From positions 1 through 64,000 of the forward strand of contig NZ_VDMN01000005.1 of assembly GCF_006335145.1 (NCBI RefSeq): a DNA stretch of 64,000 nucleotides, read 5' to 3'. The first letter of the stretch is position 1. Each line of letters starts with the position of its first letter. Made by a program: the position numbers and the translations under genes. Origin of the DNA: Aliirhizobium smilacinae (GTDB lineage Bacteria > Pseudomonadota > Alphaproteobacteria > Rhizobiales > Rhizobiaceae). Positions 1 to 7,861 of this stretch are shown one piece after another. Under the pieces are notes generated by a model. The model saw nothing but the letters and a program-made list of their open reading frames with translations. It had not been told where the DNA came from and made no database searches.

Positions 1-49
1 ATCACAGCAAAGCTGTGACGCAGTCGCGCAAACCAAAGTTTGCGCTTGG

Positions 50-128
<79 letters not shown>

Positions 129-164
129 GAGACTTGTAAATTCCCCCACTCGGGAAACTCCACC

Positions 165-199
165 AAAAGCTCCTCGGCATAAGCCTAGAGGAGCTTTTT
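165..199 (+). terminator. Rho-independent terminator of the tRNA
   Basis: An 11-bp perfect stem (AAAAGCTCCTC with GAGGAGCTTTT) closes a 12-nt loop and runs into a T-rich tail. It lies 38 nt after the tRNA end and is the likely end of that transcript. The A tract on the 5' side means it could also work in the minus direction for the IS remnant. Confidence 0.85.
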
Positions 200-284
200 C
201 TTTTTGTGCTCCGTGTCGATCTCGACGGACGCAATCATGGATATCAGATCGGTTTGGGCGGCGGCTACTGGGGACATCCCCTTT

Positions 285-606
285 TTTAGCAGGCTGGCTG
301 CGGTGCGATGGGCTTTCAATGGGTGGCGTCGATCATCAATTGCTCGGGCTTGCCCCGCTTGGCGATCAGTTCTGCCAGAACCCGGTTGAACACGCCGAAC
401 CTGCTCCAGCGGATGAAGCGATTGTAGATCGTCTTGTGCGGACCGTATTCCCTGGGCGCGTCCCGCCATCGCAATCCATTGCGCAAGACAAAGATTATGC
501 CGCTCAGGATCAACCGATCATCAACGCGCGGCACCCCGTGCGACAAAGGAAAGTATGAATCGATCCGACGCATCTGCGCCTGCGATGACAACAGCAAATC
601 ACCCAT
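285..606 (-). pseudogene. IS5-family transposase remnant (frameshifted, 3' truncated)
   Basis: The start at 606 gives a protein whose first ~95 residues match the DUF4096-type N-terminus of IS5-family (IS427-like) transposases: a conserved block around LSHGVPRVDDRLILSGI, then LRNGLRWRDAP and the YNRFIRWS segment, ending at LMIDATH followed by a stop. The expected continuation LKAHRTAASLLKKG is present in another frame (roughly 285-325), so the two halves are joined by a frameshift. Such frameshifts are programmed in part of this family, but here the catalytic C-terminal part is missing after LLKKG and the sequence becomes unrelated. This is a dead fragment next to the initiator tRNA. Confidence 0.8.
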
Positions 607-713
607 CGCGGCTACCTCCGTTGTACCCAATGAATCAAACGAAACAAGCCATCGCAAGCTATTTAATAGGTCCTAAGCCTAAGGGTTGTGGTCGATCTCA
701 AATGAGCTTCGGC

Positions 714-878
714 TTATCCATCGACGTATTGTTGCGCCGCTTCGTACTCTCCAACACAGGTCGTCAAATCGCTGATTATTGCGGGCATGTTGTAGCTGCC
801 TTCGGCTGAATAAGCCGTTCCAGTCGCAAAAATCGGGAACACAAGTACCCCTGCTACTGTAAGTTCGAGTTTTCCCAC
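714..878 (-). CDS. Small putative exported protein, unknown function
   Basis: A GTG start at 878 is preceded by an AAGGTGG-like ribosome binding sequence and gives 54 residues. Residues 1-24 look like a signal peptide: basic start (GK), a hydrophobic stretch around TVAGVLVFPIFA, and a possible cleavage after AYSA. The rest is a short acidic tail with one cysteine. A longer reading from 920 exists but adds only basic, low-quality sequence. I do not recognise the family. It is the last gene of a run of minus-strand genes, and it could be a chance open frame. Confidence 0.35.
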   Translation of the reverse strand: MGKLELTVAGVLVFPIFATGTAYSAEGSYNMPAIISDLTTCVGEYEAAQQYVDG

Positions 879-982
879 GCCACACCACCTTACCCTTACA
901 CCCGGAGAAAGTAGTCGCAACTAAAACGTTTAGAGATGGCAAGCCGCCGAAATTAAGTTCCGGCCCCGGTGGAAATGACACT

Positions 983-1216
983 TTACCCCCCAATCACGCG
1001 CCGCCATCGATCAACATAGCCGTCAACAAAGGCTTGGTTCATTCCAGAGGCTCTCATCTCCACAGCCAGACGATCGAGGTCAAATGCCTCCAACGGCGTG
1101 TTTGCCGGGTAGATTTTGAGAGTATATTTGAACGTATCCTCCCAACTGCGCTGCACTCCTACCGTTTCGTCTAGCAGCCGAGGACGGTAAAGATTGATCA
1201 GGTCGCCCAGGGTCAT
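983..1216 (-). CDS. Conserved-looking small hypothetical protein
   Basis: The ATG at 1216 has a GAAGGAA ribosome binding site and lies 13 nt after the stop of the SDR gene, so the two are probably cotranscribed. The product has 77 residues, no membrane segment and a helical, charged composition (MTLGDLINLYRP at the start, a WRRVIGG end). I do not recognise a domain. The beginning faintly recalls the N-terminal helices of tyrosine recombinases but there is no catalytic part, so no function is claimed. Confidence 0.55.
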   Translation of the reverse strand: MTLGDLINLYRPRLLDETVGVQRSWEDTFKYTLKIYPANTPLEAFDLDRLAVEMRASGMNQAFVDGYVDRWRRVIGG

Positions 1217-1229
1217 GGCCGTTCCTTCA

Positions 1230-1940
1230 TCACCATTCGATCGTGCTCCCGTCATACGCGATGAACGTGCCAGTTTCAGTGAGGTTGTCGGTCGAGTGGA
1301 GAATTGAGGATGCTGCTTGTTCTGGACTGACGGTAGGGTGTGTGGCAGAGTAAGGATTTGATAGGCGGGTTCGCACGGTACCCGGATGAACGGCGGCTAT
1401 AACCGCCTGAGGGTGAGTACGCGACAACTCGATCGAAGTCGTCCTCACGATCTGATTGAGGGCGGCTTTTGATGACCGGTATGAAATCCATCCTCCCAGC
1501 CGATTATCTCCAATGGATCCGATCCGAGCCGATAGAAAGAGCGCGATGGAGCGGTCTCGTTTGTCGAACAATGGGAGGAAATGTTTTGCGACGAGGGCGG
1601 GACCTATGGCGTTCGTGCGAAACTGATGGAGCATGATATCGGGGTCAATTTCGCGAAGGGACTTCTCTGGTGCGTGGTCGGCGACAGTAAGGATACCCGT
1701 CGCACAGACAAGTAAATGTAATTTCGTCTGCGATAACTTCTCTGCAGCCGCCGCGATTGTCGGCTCATCGAGAAGGTCGAGACCGTTGTGTCCTCGGGAT
1801 AGCTCAACAAGGTCGCCGACGTGTGGATCTGCTTTGAGGTGATTGCAAATCGCAGATCCGATCCCGCCACTCGCACCCATGACCACCGCTCGAAACCCCC
1901 TCGGCAGCGAATGAAGGGTGGTTGCGGTCGAGCTGTTCAT
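1230..1940 (-). CDS. SDR-family oxidoreductase, C-factor (CsgA)-like
   Basis: This 236-residue protein has the Rossmann features of short-chain dehydrogenases: the nucleotide-binding GASGGIG near residue 23, an ATG segment in place of the usual NNAG near residue 85, a serine in FLSARIG, and the catalytic pair in YRSSK. The PGTVRT block after the active site is typical of the CsgA/C-factor-like branch, which lacks the usual substrate loop. It probably reduces or oxidises a small carbonyl compound with NAD(P)H in the cytoplasm; the substrate is unknown. It is flanked by orphan genes on the same strand. Confidence 0.8.
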   Translation of the reverse strand: MNSSTATTLHSLPRGFRAVVMGASGGIGSAICNHLKADPHVGDLVELSRGHNGLDLLDEPTIAAAAEKLSQTKLHLLVCATGILTVADHAPEKSLREIDPDIMLHQFRTNAIGPALVAKHFLPLFDKRDRSIALFLSARIGSIGDNRLGGWISYRSSKAALNQIVRTTSIELSRTHPQAVIAAVHPGTVRTRLSNPYSATHPTVSPEQAASSILHSTDNLTETGTFIAYDGSTIEW

Positions 1941-1994
1941 CGATGAGACCTGATAGGTTGCGTCAGAGTTCGGCGACCGAAGTCGGGGCGGTAA

Positions 1995-2624
1995 CTAGCG
2001 AAGCAGTCCATCGACATCGAAATCATCCCAGCCTTTTAGATTCACGTTCTGATCGTCGGCATCTCGTTTGGTCTTTTTGGAAGCCTTATGAGTTTTCTTC
2101 AGCAAGCGCGTGAGTTTTGCTTGATATGCAGCTTTGAGCTTTTTCTCCGCTTTCGCCTCGGCGTCTTCCTCCCGCCATTCGTCTACAGTGCCCCGGTCTA
2201 GAAGGTCCTCCACGACCTTAGGGTCGAAGACGTGGAACGTTATCCTGCGGGCTCGGCCGTTCAACCGAACAGTGCGAGTCCCCGCGCTCGGCAGACGTCC
2301 GTCCGCGAGCCATCGATGGCGTTCGCTTGTCTTGATGGTGAGGATATCTTGTATTTCGCGCGGGATGACGGGCAGGGTGTCGACTTCGTCCACCACCTTA
2401 GAGGCAATAGCGACTGCTGCAACGAACGCGGCCTTATCGGATGCTGGCATTGCCAGAGTGAGATCGCTGCCTTCCAGCACCAGGGACTTTTTTGAAACGG
2501 TTGGAAGTCTGGCCTGGATTTCCTGAAAGATTCCCTTGGCACGAACAGACGACCCAAGCGTAGCGGCAGACGATAGCGTCCACGATTTCAGCAGTTCGAT
2601 GTCGGAGTTCGCGGTCTTTGGCAT
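1995..2624 (-). CDS. Hypothetical protein with basic coiled-coil tail
   Basis: The frame encodes 209 residues starting MPKTANSDIE. The middle (about 90-130) holds TIKTSERHRWLADG and a basic RARRITFHVF stretch, which could be a small DNA-binding or MerR-like helix-turn-helix unit. Residues 145-190 are very rich in K, E and A (AEAKAEKKLKAAYQ) and should form a helix or coiled coil, followed by an acidic end. No catalytic motif or membrane segment is seen. I do not recognise the family. It is the first of a minus-strand run with the SDR and two small genes, with a 54-nt gap to the SDR. Confidence 0.6.
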   Translation of the reverse strand: MPKTANSDIELLKSWTLSSAATLGSSVRAKGIFQEIQARLPTVSKKSLVLEGSDLTLAMPASDKAAFVAAVAIASKVVDEVDTLPVIPREIQDILTIKTSERHRWLADGRLPSAGTRTVRLNGRARRITFHVFDPKVVEDLLDRGTVDEWREEDAEAKAEKKLKAAYQAKLTRLLKKTHKASKKTKRDADDQNVNLKGWDDFDVDGLLR

Positions 2625-2663
2625 AGCTTGTAAATGTGCACAGAGTACCTGAAGTTCAACACA

Positions 2664-2951
2664 TCAAGGCTTGATCAAGGGGAGAGCCCGGTTCAGCGCT
2701 GCTTGGCTTCCCATCAACGGGACAGATGAGGTCTTGCCGAGTGGCGGGCTGACTTCGATCAGCAACTGTGCGTCGCGCGAGATATTCAGATTTCCCGCAC
2801 TGTTTCGATGAAAGGTTCGTTCATGGCCGCCACAGAGAAGTTTTTGGGAAGGATATGAACGCGAGCGCCCGTCCTCGAAGACCCACGCCACCTCGACTGG
2901 GTAGCTGTGTTTGCTCAGGGAAGAGGCTTCGAAGTCCAGGAAAACGGGCAT
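2664..2951 (-). pseudogene. Truncated 3'-5' exonuclease-like (DEDD fold) fragment
   Basis: From the ATG at 2951 the first ~30 residues (MPVFLDFEASSL then YPVEVAWVFEDG) match the start of small DEDD-family exonuclease-like proteins, including the D-F-E motif that binds the metal. Intact relatives are about 170-190 residues and carry two further acidic motifs. Here the sequence after DGRS becomes unrelated and no later motif is visible in any frame, so the gene appears to have lost most of its body through a deletion or rearrangement. It is unlikely to be active. Confidence 0.6.
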
Positions 2952-3040
2952 TGGCGGCCGTGAATGTTGGTCGTTTCCGATAGGTAGGGCGGGTAACCGC
3001 ATTTAGGTCGTCGGACGTGCGTTCGACAGCTCGAAGGCCG

Positions 3041-3373
3041 TCAGGGTTCTTTGCGGTTGCCTCGCCAGTAATGGTCGATGATATGCTGTCCATTGCGAAC
3101 GATGCGTTCGCCGATCTCGGGATCGCCGCCCTCCAAAGTATCAGGATTGCCGCCGCTCAGGCGCACGAAAAGAACCTGCTGCGTCGCGAACGTAAAGTAG
3201 TCCGTGCTCGTAGGCTCGAATTCCAGCCCGGCCTCCCGGAACTTGTCAGCCACTTCGGCGGATGCGTCCTCGATGGCCTTGTAGACCTTGTCGAGCATCG
3301 CGCGTTCAGCGGCTTCCCTGATCTCCATGTACTGTCGCTGTTCGGGTGTCGGGACGGGGCAGCTCTGGGTCAT
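3041..3373 (-). CDS. Conserved hypothetical protein, 110 residues
   Basis: The ATG at 3373 has a GGAG ribosome binding site six bases upstream and is preferred over an in-frame start 45 nt earlier that gives a low-complexity R/P/S leader. The product is soluble and helical at the N-terminus (EQRQYMEIREAAERAMLDKV) with a conserved-looking C-terminal half containing the string GGDPEIGERIV. There is no signal peptide or known catalytic motif. It diverges from the cupin gene, with 74 nt between them. Function unknown. Confidence 0.65.
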   Translation of the reverse strand: MTQSCPVPTPEQRQYMEIREAAERAMLDKVYKAIEDASAEVADKFREAGLEFEPTSTDYFTFATQQVLFVRLSGGNPDTLEGGDPEIGERIVRNGQHIIDHYWRGNRKEP

Positions 3374-3447
3374 TTTGTTCTCCGTTGGTGTCGGTCTTGG
3401 CGATCTCGGCGACCGCACTACCTCCTGCTCGGAATAGGGAGGTAGTA

Positions 3448-3801
3448 ATGAAGGCTCAGAAATTCAGCCTAGCCGACGCCAAACTTGAACGCTCTCCTGG
3501 CCAGAAAGCCGATATCTTTGTCGGAAATCTGATCGACGAGAAGGATGGCGGCCCTGTCACCATCGGATATGGGCGCTACGCACCTGACCAGTCACTTACC
3601 GAAACCATGGCGGTTCACGATACCATGATTGTCCTTGAGGGCCGTCTGTTTGTCTCGACGAGCGACGGAACCGTGACGGCGGGGCAGGGCGATATCGTCT
3701 ACATGCCGAAGGGGGAAGCGGTAACCATCACCACGGAAGGCGAGGGAGCATTGACGGCTTACGTGACCCATCTTCATTGGACGGAGGCCCACGAAGGATG
3801 A
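3448..3801 (+). CDS. Cupin-domain protein (EutQ-like)
   Basis: The ATG at 3448 follows a strong GGGAGG site and is chosen over an upstream start whose leader overlaps the divergent gene. The 117-residue product is a single cupin barrel: GYGRYAPDQSLTE and MIVLEGRLFV form the first cupin motif region and GQGDIVYMPKGEAV the second. It resembles the ethanolamine-utilisation EutQ-type cupins, but no eut genes are nearby, so a role in binding a small metabolite or metal is all that can be inferred. It overlaps the following gene by ATGA, suggesting translational coupling. Confidence 0.75.
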   Translation: MKAQKFSLADAKLERSPGQKADIFVGNLIDEKDGGPVTIGYGRYAPDQSLTETMAVHDTMIVLEGRLFVSTSDGTVTAGQGDIVYMPKGEAVTITTEGEGALTAYVTHLHWTEAHEG

Positions 3802-4277
3802 TGGAAATGGCCGCCTCACCGAAAGGCTGGGCGACATTCGCCTGGCAGTCCGACTACGGCCAGTTCTACCTTGTGGACAGAGAAGACCAAGCCTTCGAGG
3901 CCCCTACCGAGATCACGCCTGAAATGGAGGAACATAGCCTCTTTGTCATGACCTCGGGCATCACAGTTTACACGCAATCATGCCTGCAATAGCACATCCG
4001 GATCGCGATCTACGACCGAGAGCCGGAACATCCGTCGGTCGATCCCATGAGCGACAAGCCCTGGACGCATGTGGAGAATGTCGAGGTCAGGTTTCCCTCG
4101 AAGAGTTTCTCGATGCCAGACCCATTGCCCAATGGACCTCTATTCCTCGTCGACAGCGTCGATTGTGCGGTGAGGATCAGCTGGATGGAATTCCAGGGCA
4201 GCCGAGACGACAGCGTGCCGATCGAGCCGGATGTCATCGACATCGCCATCTGGCCTGCCCGCCATTCAGAAATATGA
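3798..4277 (+). pseudogene. Hypothetical gene interrupted by an in-frame TAG at 3990
   Basis: The ATG at 3798 overlaps the cupin stop. The frame runs 64 codons (PKGWATFAWQSDYGQFYL, EITPEMEEHSLFVMTSGI), meets TAG at 3990-3992, and then continues in exactly the same frame for another 95 codons (HIRIAIYDREPEHP, WTHVENVEVRFPS, ending RHSEI). Both halves have protein-like composition and the segment directly after the stop has no start codon until 4047. The simplest reading is one ~159-residue cytoplasmic protein broken by a nonsense mutation. The family was not recognised. Readthrough or a sequencing error are alternatives. Confidence 0.65.
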
Positions 4278-4283
4278 GGCCTC

Positions 4284-4412
4284 ATGCAAAGCTCGCGTAA
4301 CAGCCTGTTGTTGGCCCTGGCGTTGATCGTCGGAGGAGCCCTGATCGGACCGGGCTTTGGCTACCTGGTGAAGTGGAGGAAGGCAAAGATCGATAGCGGG
4401 GCCGTCCCTTGA
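4284..4412 (+). CDS. 42-residue single-span membrane protein
   Basis: A short frame starts with ATG at 4284, seven bases after the previous stop, and ends with TGA at 4412. A GAGG sequence lies six bases upstream as a possible ribosome site. Residues 6-28 form one hydrophobic segment (LLLALALIVGGALIGPGFGY), followed by a basic VKWRKAKI stretch, the layout of a small inner-membrane protein with a cytoplasmic tail. It follows the cupin and the interrupted gene in the same direction and may be part of that transcript. Function unknown. Confidence 0.45.
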   Translation: MQSSRNSLLLALALIVGGALIGPGFGYLVKWRKAKIDSGAVP

Positions 4413-4577
4413 TCGCAAACGGGCATGCCTCAACACTCCCAACCGGTTCATTGCATCTAGCAAACGAATTGCCGGACATCCCTGCGATCCTGACGCTTCT
4501 CCGAAAATCAGGTGACCACCAAGCGGATCATACGGTTCCCGGTCAATCTCCGAAGTGTCTTCCCAACTCGTCACTGG

Positions 4578-4787
4578 TCAGGAACCTGGTTCGTCCCTTG
4601 TATCCATCGCTAGGTCGTGAAGGGCCTGAGTGTCATCCGGGTCGAATTCGGCGGATAGGATAACGGTGAGAAAGGCCGCCCTGGCGATCTCCTTCTTCGA
4701 GGCCTTCGGATGTCGTTCCTTGACAGCCTCGATGAGTTCCTTGGGCTTCATGCCCGGAACGACCAGTTCCTTGATCGTCACGGCCAT
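4578..4787 (-). CDS. Small hypothetical protein, 69 residues
   Basis: The ATG at 4787 is preceded by AAGGAG at a good distance. The product is soluble: MAVTIKELVVPGMKPKELIEAVKERHP, then a KEIARAAF helix and an acidic end (SAEFDPDDTQALHDLAMD). The arrangement looks like a compact helical domain. I do not recognise it and it has no close functional neighbours. Confidence 0.55.
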   Translation of the reverse strand: MAVTIKELVVPGMKPKELIEAVKERHPKASKKEIARAAFLTVILSAEFDPDDTQALHDLAMDTRDEPGS

Positions 4788-5098
4788 TGCTTCGATCTCC
4801 TTAAGTTTCTTCTCTCATGCGGTGTTTCCTCGGACGGCCTGTTCGGCGGAAAGCCCAACTCTATCGCGTCTAGATGACCACACGATATGGGCTGTCACTT
4901 CGCGCGCCGCCTTGGGCACGGGCTGGCAGGCCTTCCCGTGCCGACACGCGCCTACTATCGCGACTGCAACGTTCCTCCCAGACGGAATGGAGCAGATACC
5001 GCCGTGCCGAAGCCGTTCGCCGACGACCCTCTGACCCGTCACAAACGGGTTTGCTGTACCCGAACACTTCTAGTCGAGTACAGCGTTTTGGGTGTTTT
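4788..5098. other. Intergenic stretch, no gene recognised
   Basis: About 310 bases between two minus-strand genes. Several short open frames exist but none has a convincing start, composition or motif. Near 5036-5055 a short inverted repeat (ACCCGT/ACGGGT) and near 5050-5088 a loose CTGTAC/GTACAG pair could act as weak transcription ends for the SDR gene that stops at 5099. Confidence 0.4.
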
Positions 5099-5830
5099 TT
5101 AGACTTGCTGTAGCCCGCCGTCGACGCACAGTTCGGCACCCGCGATGTAGCTGGCATCATCGCTTAGCAGGAACAGGGCGGCCGCCGCCACTTCTGAAGC
5201 CCGTGCCATACGACCCATCGGGATCGGAGCGACAATTGCCGCGCGATGGTCTTCGGCGACGGCAGCCATCATCTCCGTATCGGTGGGGCCGGGTGCGACG
5301 ACGTTGACCCTGATACCCTTGGGCGCGAGTTCTGTCGTCCAGGCTCTGGCGTAGGCCCGAACGGCCGCTTTGGTTGCGCCGTAGGTTCCGTAGCCCGAGT
5401 AGCCCGCGTTCCCGGCAATCGATCCGACGAGGACGACCGAGCTGCCTTCTGTCATCGCGGGGAGAGCTGCCTGGAGACCAAAAACCATCCCTCGGACGTT
5501 GACGCCGAAGTGACGGTCAAAATGCCCTGGCGTTATCTCGGCAATCTGTGATGGCTCGGAAAGACCTGCGTTCAGAACAAGCGCGTCGACACGACCGCAT
5601 GCTTGACGCACTTTTTCGACCGCATCCACCATGTCTTCCGGCGAGCTCGCGTCAGCCGTAATGCCGACCGCGCCATCGCCGATGGCTTTGGCCGCCTTCT
5701 CTGCGTCTTCACCTCTACGGCTGGTGATGAAGACAGTTGCGCCTTCTGCAGAAAGCCGCTCCGCAATCGCCAAGCCGATACCCTTCGCGCCGCCGACAAC
5801 CAGAGCCACCTTGTTACTCATTCGAGCCAT
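5099..5830 (-). CDS. SDR-family oxidoreductase
   Basis: This protein of 243 residues is a classical short-chain dehydrogenase: GGAKGIG for the dinucleotide near residue 13, NAG near 85, the serine in LVGSIAG, and YGATK with the catalytic Tyr and Lys. The C-terminal YIAGAELCVDGG block is typical. The start at 5830 follows AAAGGA and avoids a leader that runs into the regulator promoter. It is divergent from an HxlR regulator with 81 nt between starts, a common arrangement where the regulator responds to a toxic electrophile and controls the reductase. The substrate is not known. Confidence 0.85.
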   Translation of the reverse strand: MARMSNKVALVVGGAKGIGLAIAERLSAEGATVFITSRRGEDAEKAAKAIGDGAVGITADASSPEDMVDAVEKVRQACGRVDALVLNAGLSEPSQIAEITPGHFDRHFGVNVRGMVFGLQAALPAMTEGSSVVLVGSIAGNAGYSGYGTYGATKAAVRAYARAWTTELAPKGIRVNVVAPGPTDTEMMAAVAEDHRAAIVAPIPMGRMARASEVAAAALFLLSDDASYIAGAELCVDGGLQQV

Positions 5831-5872
5831 TGTAAATCCTTTCACTGAATGGTCTCGCCATGGTATACGTTC

Positions 5873-5885
5873 GATATCTGATATC
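5873..5885. promoter_or_regulatory. Candidate HxlR operator, 13-bp palindrome
   Basis: The sequence GATATCTGATATC is a perfect inverted repeat around its central T. It lies between the divergent SDR and HxlR genes, 42 nt from one start and 26 nt from the other. HxlR-family proteins bind short dyads in such shared promoters, so autoregulation plus SDR control is inferred from position only. Confidence 0.45.
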
Positions 5886-5911
5886 AATTACGCACCTGGA
5901 ATAGCCTAGAT

Positions 5912-6292
5912 ATGGACGAGTATACCGACCTCGAAGTTCTCTCTCATCGCGCGCTTTGCGACATGCCACTGGTTCGCCCGGTGCTGGACAAGATCGCGGA
6001 CAAATGGACGATTTTGATATTGACCGTGATTTGTCCGAAACCCTCGCGCTTCAACGAAATCAAACGGCGTCTTGATGGGATCACGCATAAGGCTTTGGCC
6101 GATGCTCTCAAGAGACTTGAACGAAACGGCCTTGTCACGAGGACGGTGCTTCCAACGCAGCCGATTGGCGTCGAGTATGCGATTACTCCCCTCGGGCATT
6201 CACTGCGAGAGCCGTTTGAAGCGCTGTGTTTATGGGCGGCGGCGAACGGCGACAAGGTCGAGGCGGCCACGCACCGCTACGACAACAGATGA
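5912..6292 (+). CDS. HxlR-family transcriptional regulator
   Basis: The 126-residue protein has the family hallmark of a single winged helix-turn-helix: an N-terminal CDMPLVRPVLDKIADKWT segment with the cysteine that follows the family's usual C-P/x-x-x layout, ILILTVI, RFNEIKRRLDGITHKALADALKRLERNGLVTR as recognition region, and YAITPLGHSLREP as wing and dimer helix. These regulators often sense reactive aldehydes or quinones through the cysteine. It faces the SDR gene. Confidence 0.88.
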   Translation: MDEYTDLEVLSHRALCDMPLVRPVLDKIADKWTILILTVICPKPSRFNEIKRRLDGITHKALADALKRLERNGLVTRTVLPTQPIGVEYAITPLGHSLREPFEALCLWAAANGDKVEAATHRYDNR

Positions 6293-6468
6293 AGTCCGTG
6301 CTTTCGCAAGTTGATTGGGAAGGCGATGAGAGCAGCCGACTGCCTCGGTGTCCTTGGGACTTTGCAAGCTGATGTCTCGGCTGTTTGTTCTCACTGATTT
6401 GTCATCCTCCGTTCGAGGAACGAGTCATCCGAGCCGGAGTTATGTCAGGCCATCAGGAGGAGACAACC

Positions 6469-6711
6469 ATGGTCGACAAAGAGCAGCAGCGCCGCGAACG
6501 TGCTTACAAAATCTGGGAGGACGAAGGTCGTCTCGAGGGTGCTCATGATGACCACTGGAGACGTGCAGAGGAACAGCATGAGCTGACCGAGCAGGAATCT
6601 GACGACGTGACCAAAGTGAATCAGGAAGTCGATGACAAGTTCGCCAAGGATGACGGGAATACTGAGACCGCCGCGGACATCAAGCCACCATCAGCTGTCA
6701 GCCCGGACTGA
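6469..6711 (+). CDS. DUF2934-family protein
   Basis: The ATG at 6469 follows a very good AGGAGGAG site. The 80-residue product begins with the short DUF2934 signature: RERAYKIWEDEGRLEG followed by HDDHWRRAEEQ. The remainder is acidic and probably disordered. Proteins of this kind are common in rhizobia and their function is unknown. It ends 24 nt before the VOC gene and is probably cotranscribed with it. Confidence 0.75.
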   Translation: MVDKEQQRRERAYKIWEDEGRLEGAHDDHWRRAEEQHELTEQESDDVTKVNQEVDDKFAKDDGNTETAADIKPPSAVSPD

Positions 6712-6735
6712 TTGAGTCAACGCGGAGGAAGTGTC

Positions 6736-7071
6736 ATGGCCTTCGAGAATATACTAGCAGGTATCGCGGTTGCGGACATGCAAGCCGCCAAGGCTTGGTA
6801 CTCGGGGTTCTTCGACCGTGAGCCGGACAGAATTCCCATGGACACCGACATGGAATGGGATTTCCCTGGAGGATCCACCGTTCAGGTCTTCGGGGATGCG
6901 AAAAGGGCGGGTAATTCAAGTGCGACACTCGTTCCTGACAACCTCGACGCTGAGCTGGCTCGTCTTGCAGAACTTGGTCATCAGCCTACCGAGCGAAGTT
7001 CGGGGAAGTTCGACATAGCGATATTCGAAGACCTCGACGGCAATCGCCTGGTGTTAGCCAAGTCAACATAG
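6736..7071 (+). CDS. VOC-family (glyoxalase/bleomycin resistance) protein
   Basis: The 111-residue product has one VOC fold: MAFENILAGIAVADMQAAKAWY at the start, an FFDREPDR segment, and FEDLDGNRLVLA at the end, where the glutamate would be a metal ligand. The ATG at 6736 follows GGAGGAAG and is preferred over a TTG at 6712. It probably binds or converts a small molecule; the family includes lyases, dioxygenases and drug-binding proteins and the substrate cannot be told. A terminator follows about 120 nt downstream. Confidence 0.75.
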   Translation: MAFENILAGIAVADMQAAKAWYSGFFDREPDRIPMDTDMEWDFPGGSTVQVFGDAKRAGNSSATLVPDNLDAELARLAELGHQPTERSSGKFDIAIFEDLDGNRLVLAKST

Positions 7072-7190
7072 ATAGGTCAGTGGTCGGCGGTCTTGAAAAC
7101 GGGTTCGGCCGAACGCATCTATGGTCCATCACCCGTTATAGATGGCCTTGCCGCAGTGACCCTGTCGCGCGCGAGGCTGTCCGGGTCTTC

Positions 7191-7234
7191 GAAGGGCGCT
7201 CTCCAGAAATGGATTGAGCGCCCTTCGTTTTTTT
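7191..7234 (+). terminator. Strong Rho-independent terminator
   Basis: An 11-bp perfect GC-rich stem (GAAGGGCGCTC with GAGCGCCCTTC) with a 14-nt loop is followed by G and seven T. It lies 120 nt after the VOC gene and probably ends the DUF2934-VOC transcript. The 120-nt stretch before it could hold a 3'-UTR-derived small RNA, which cannot be decided here. Confidence 0.85.
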
Positions 7235-7861
7235 CTTCGTGAAATTACGATCGTGTTTCTGGGTTCAGGTTTCATCGGGCCTTGGACATCCGAACGGATG
7301 TACTGCCTCGGGCAGTCTCGCGTCTTTGATCTCGATTGCAGCAACCTCCTGATTTACGATGGTGCTTCATGTTGGTCATCCCCGAGGATTTCGTAGACGG
7401 CCTGATTTCAGTGGCGCTGGTAGTCGCTGTCCGACCGCCCTTTTCCAGCTCTCGCCAGTTTCAAGCAAATACGCTCGTTCAACTCAGCCCACTACCACGT
7501 CTGTGAGAGTACACCGAAAAGACCATCCTCTGCTGCGCCTCTCTGAAGGAACCCTTGTTTTCCTCTGACGCCCTGTCGTTGAGATCAAAGTCCGCGCAGG
7601 GGCGAAGGAGGCAGGATTAACTCTCTCCCCCCCCCCCCCCCCGAAATCGAACGGCACGTTGCGGTCGACAGTAACCGGTGTGCTACCCCACATTGCCTTT
7701 CGTCGCCTGGTCTCTAATCACGCTCGACGAGCAAAGTTTCAACCCGGCCGTTTGGCCATACTGGTGGTGCCCACTCAGGCAAACTGCCAAATTTGCAAAG
7801 GGTCACCGTAACCTAGCGTCCTGGGTCGCCAGTTCGAATCCCTTCAAGAACTTCAATAACC
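7235..7861. other. Gene-poor stretch
   Basis: About 630 bases with no coding frame that I can support on either strand: the open frames are short, lack ribosome sites and have random-like composition. The stretch contains the 16-C tract at 7627. It separates the accessory small-gene region from the sugar-acid locus and may be a degraded junction. Confidence 0.5.
7627..7642 (+). repeat. Homopolymer of 16 C
   Basis: Sixteen consecutive C residues follow CTCTCT in a gene-poor stretch. Such tracts are rare in rhizobial DNA and are prone to slippage and to sequencing-length error, so the exact count is uncertain. No gene or clear promoter overlaps it, and phase variation is therefore only a possibility. 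Confidence 0.8.

Noticed and set aside
4815..5160. Overlapping short frames on both strands
   Set aside because: No start signal, motif or sensible composition; treated as intergenic.
7801..7861. tRNA-like T-loop TTCGAAT, possible tRNA fragment or att site
   Set aside because: The flanks do not pair into a T stem and the sequence does not match the 3' end of the tRNA in this window.
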